Part shown: positions 5,557 through 5,861 of the stretch, piece by piece
Layout of the letters: each line of letters opens with the position of its first letter
Numbering within the stretch: the stretch's first letter is position 1
Assembly: GCA_007131525.1 (NCBI GenBank)
Contig: SLQK01000304.1
Span: forward strand, 1-5,861
Direction: 5' to 3'
Length of the DNA: 5,861 nucleotides
DNA from: Nitriliruptoraceae bacterium
Lineage (GTDB): Bacteria > Actinomycetota > Nitriliruptoria > Nitriliruptorales > Nitriliruptoraceae
Made by a program: the position numbers and the translations under genes
The notes under the pieces: model-generated
Told to the model about the DNA's origin: nothing
The model's input: only the letters and a program-made list of their open reading frames with translations
The model's database searches: none

Positions 5557-5861
5557 CCCCTGCCCTCGCGCCACGACCACGCCACCTCCTCACACCAGCC
5601 ATGCCGATGGCCGCTGCCTCGCCAGGGGCCGTCACGGCCGCCCGCGACCCACGCCGACTCCGACGAGCCACCGGCGCTGAGCGCGGTCGTGGCCACCGGG
5701 ACCACGCCGTCCACCGGGTTCGGGACGCTACCAGCGGCCCCGGCTCGCGCGCACCGAGACGAGAGGCGGCGTTCTCGGCCAGCTCCATCGCGTGCACGGT
5801 GCCGCTCGCCGCGTCGCCTGCGCGCGCGGCAGTGCCGGCGGCGGCGGCGGCGGCCGCGCCG
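5557..5861. other. Right edge, no supported gene
   Basis: No gene is supported in these 305 bases. On the minus strand one frame stays open from the edge to 5435, into the exporter gene. It begins Ala-rich and plausible, then turns Arg/Trp/Pro-rich like shadow translation. A second frame (about 5740-5610) shows strong G/C third positions, with VPNPVDGVVPVATTAL at its start, but has no proper end. These could be pieces of a decayed or frameshifted upstream gene. No promoter hexamers stand out. Confidence 0.3.
5836..5853. repeat. (CGG)6 trinucleotide tract
   Basis: Six uninterrupted CGG triplets lie close to the window edge. In the one minus-strand frame open from the edge they would code for a run of alanines. 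The tract is a likely slippage site. Confidence 0.8.

Noticed and set aside
5435..5797. Minus-strand frame of 120 codons upstream of and overlapping the exporter
   Set aside because: Mostly Arg/Trp/Pro-rich with mixed third positions and no domain; kept only as part of the edge note.

Overview
The window is very GC-rich and carries three genes, all on the minus strand. An actinobacterium is the best guess. The pointers are the base composition, a ThrE-type amino-acid exporter, a DUF222/HNH protein of the mycobacterial '13E12 repeat' type, and a LexA operator of the Gram-positive/actinobacterial CGAAC-N4-GTTCG type. I cannot name a genus.

Layout from right to left, the direction of transcription. 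Positions 5557-5861 hold no gene I can support; the edge is a short (CGG)6 tract. Next comes a leader of about 90 nt that can fold, then a long ThrE-family exporter (5460-3520). This exporter has an added N-terminal part: a signal peptide, a very acidic outside segment, one membrane helix and a proline-rich linker. After a 199-nt gap with a strong Shine-Dalgarno comes a six-helix membrane diguanylate cyclase (3320-2139) with an intact catalytic core and an RxxD product-inhibition site. Three direct 26-bp repeats start right at its stop codon. A well-formed promoter follows, with a near-perfect SOS box filling its -35/-10 spacer. It drives a DUF222/HNH nuclease-like gene (1881-178) with a long proline-rich tail. 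A 12-bp perfect stem about 40 nt past that gene's stop probably ends transcription. Positions 1-101 show nothing certain.

The strongest observation is that SOS box: the HNH gene looks directly repressed by LexA and induced by DNA damage, as is established for several 13E12-family genes of Mycobacterium tuberculosis. The exporter and cyclase may be co-transcribed, but no known pathway links them. The HNH gene looks like a separate unit with its own promoter and terminator. I do not see a clear multi-gene undescribed system. The less ordinary items are the exporter's fused acidic ectodomain, the repeat block between cyclase and SOS promoter, and the possible structured leaders.
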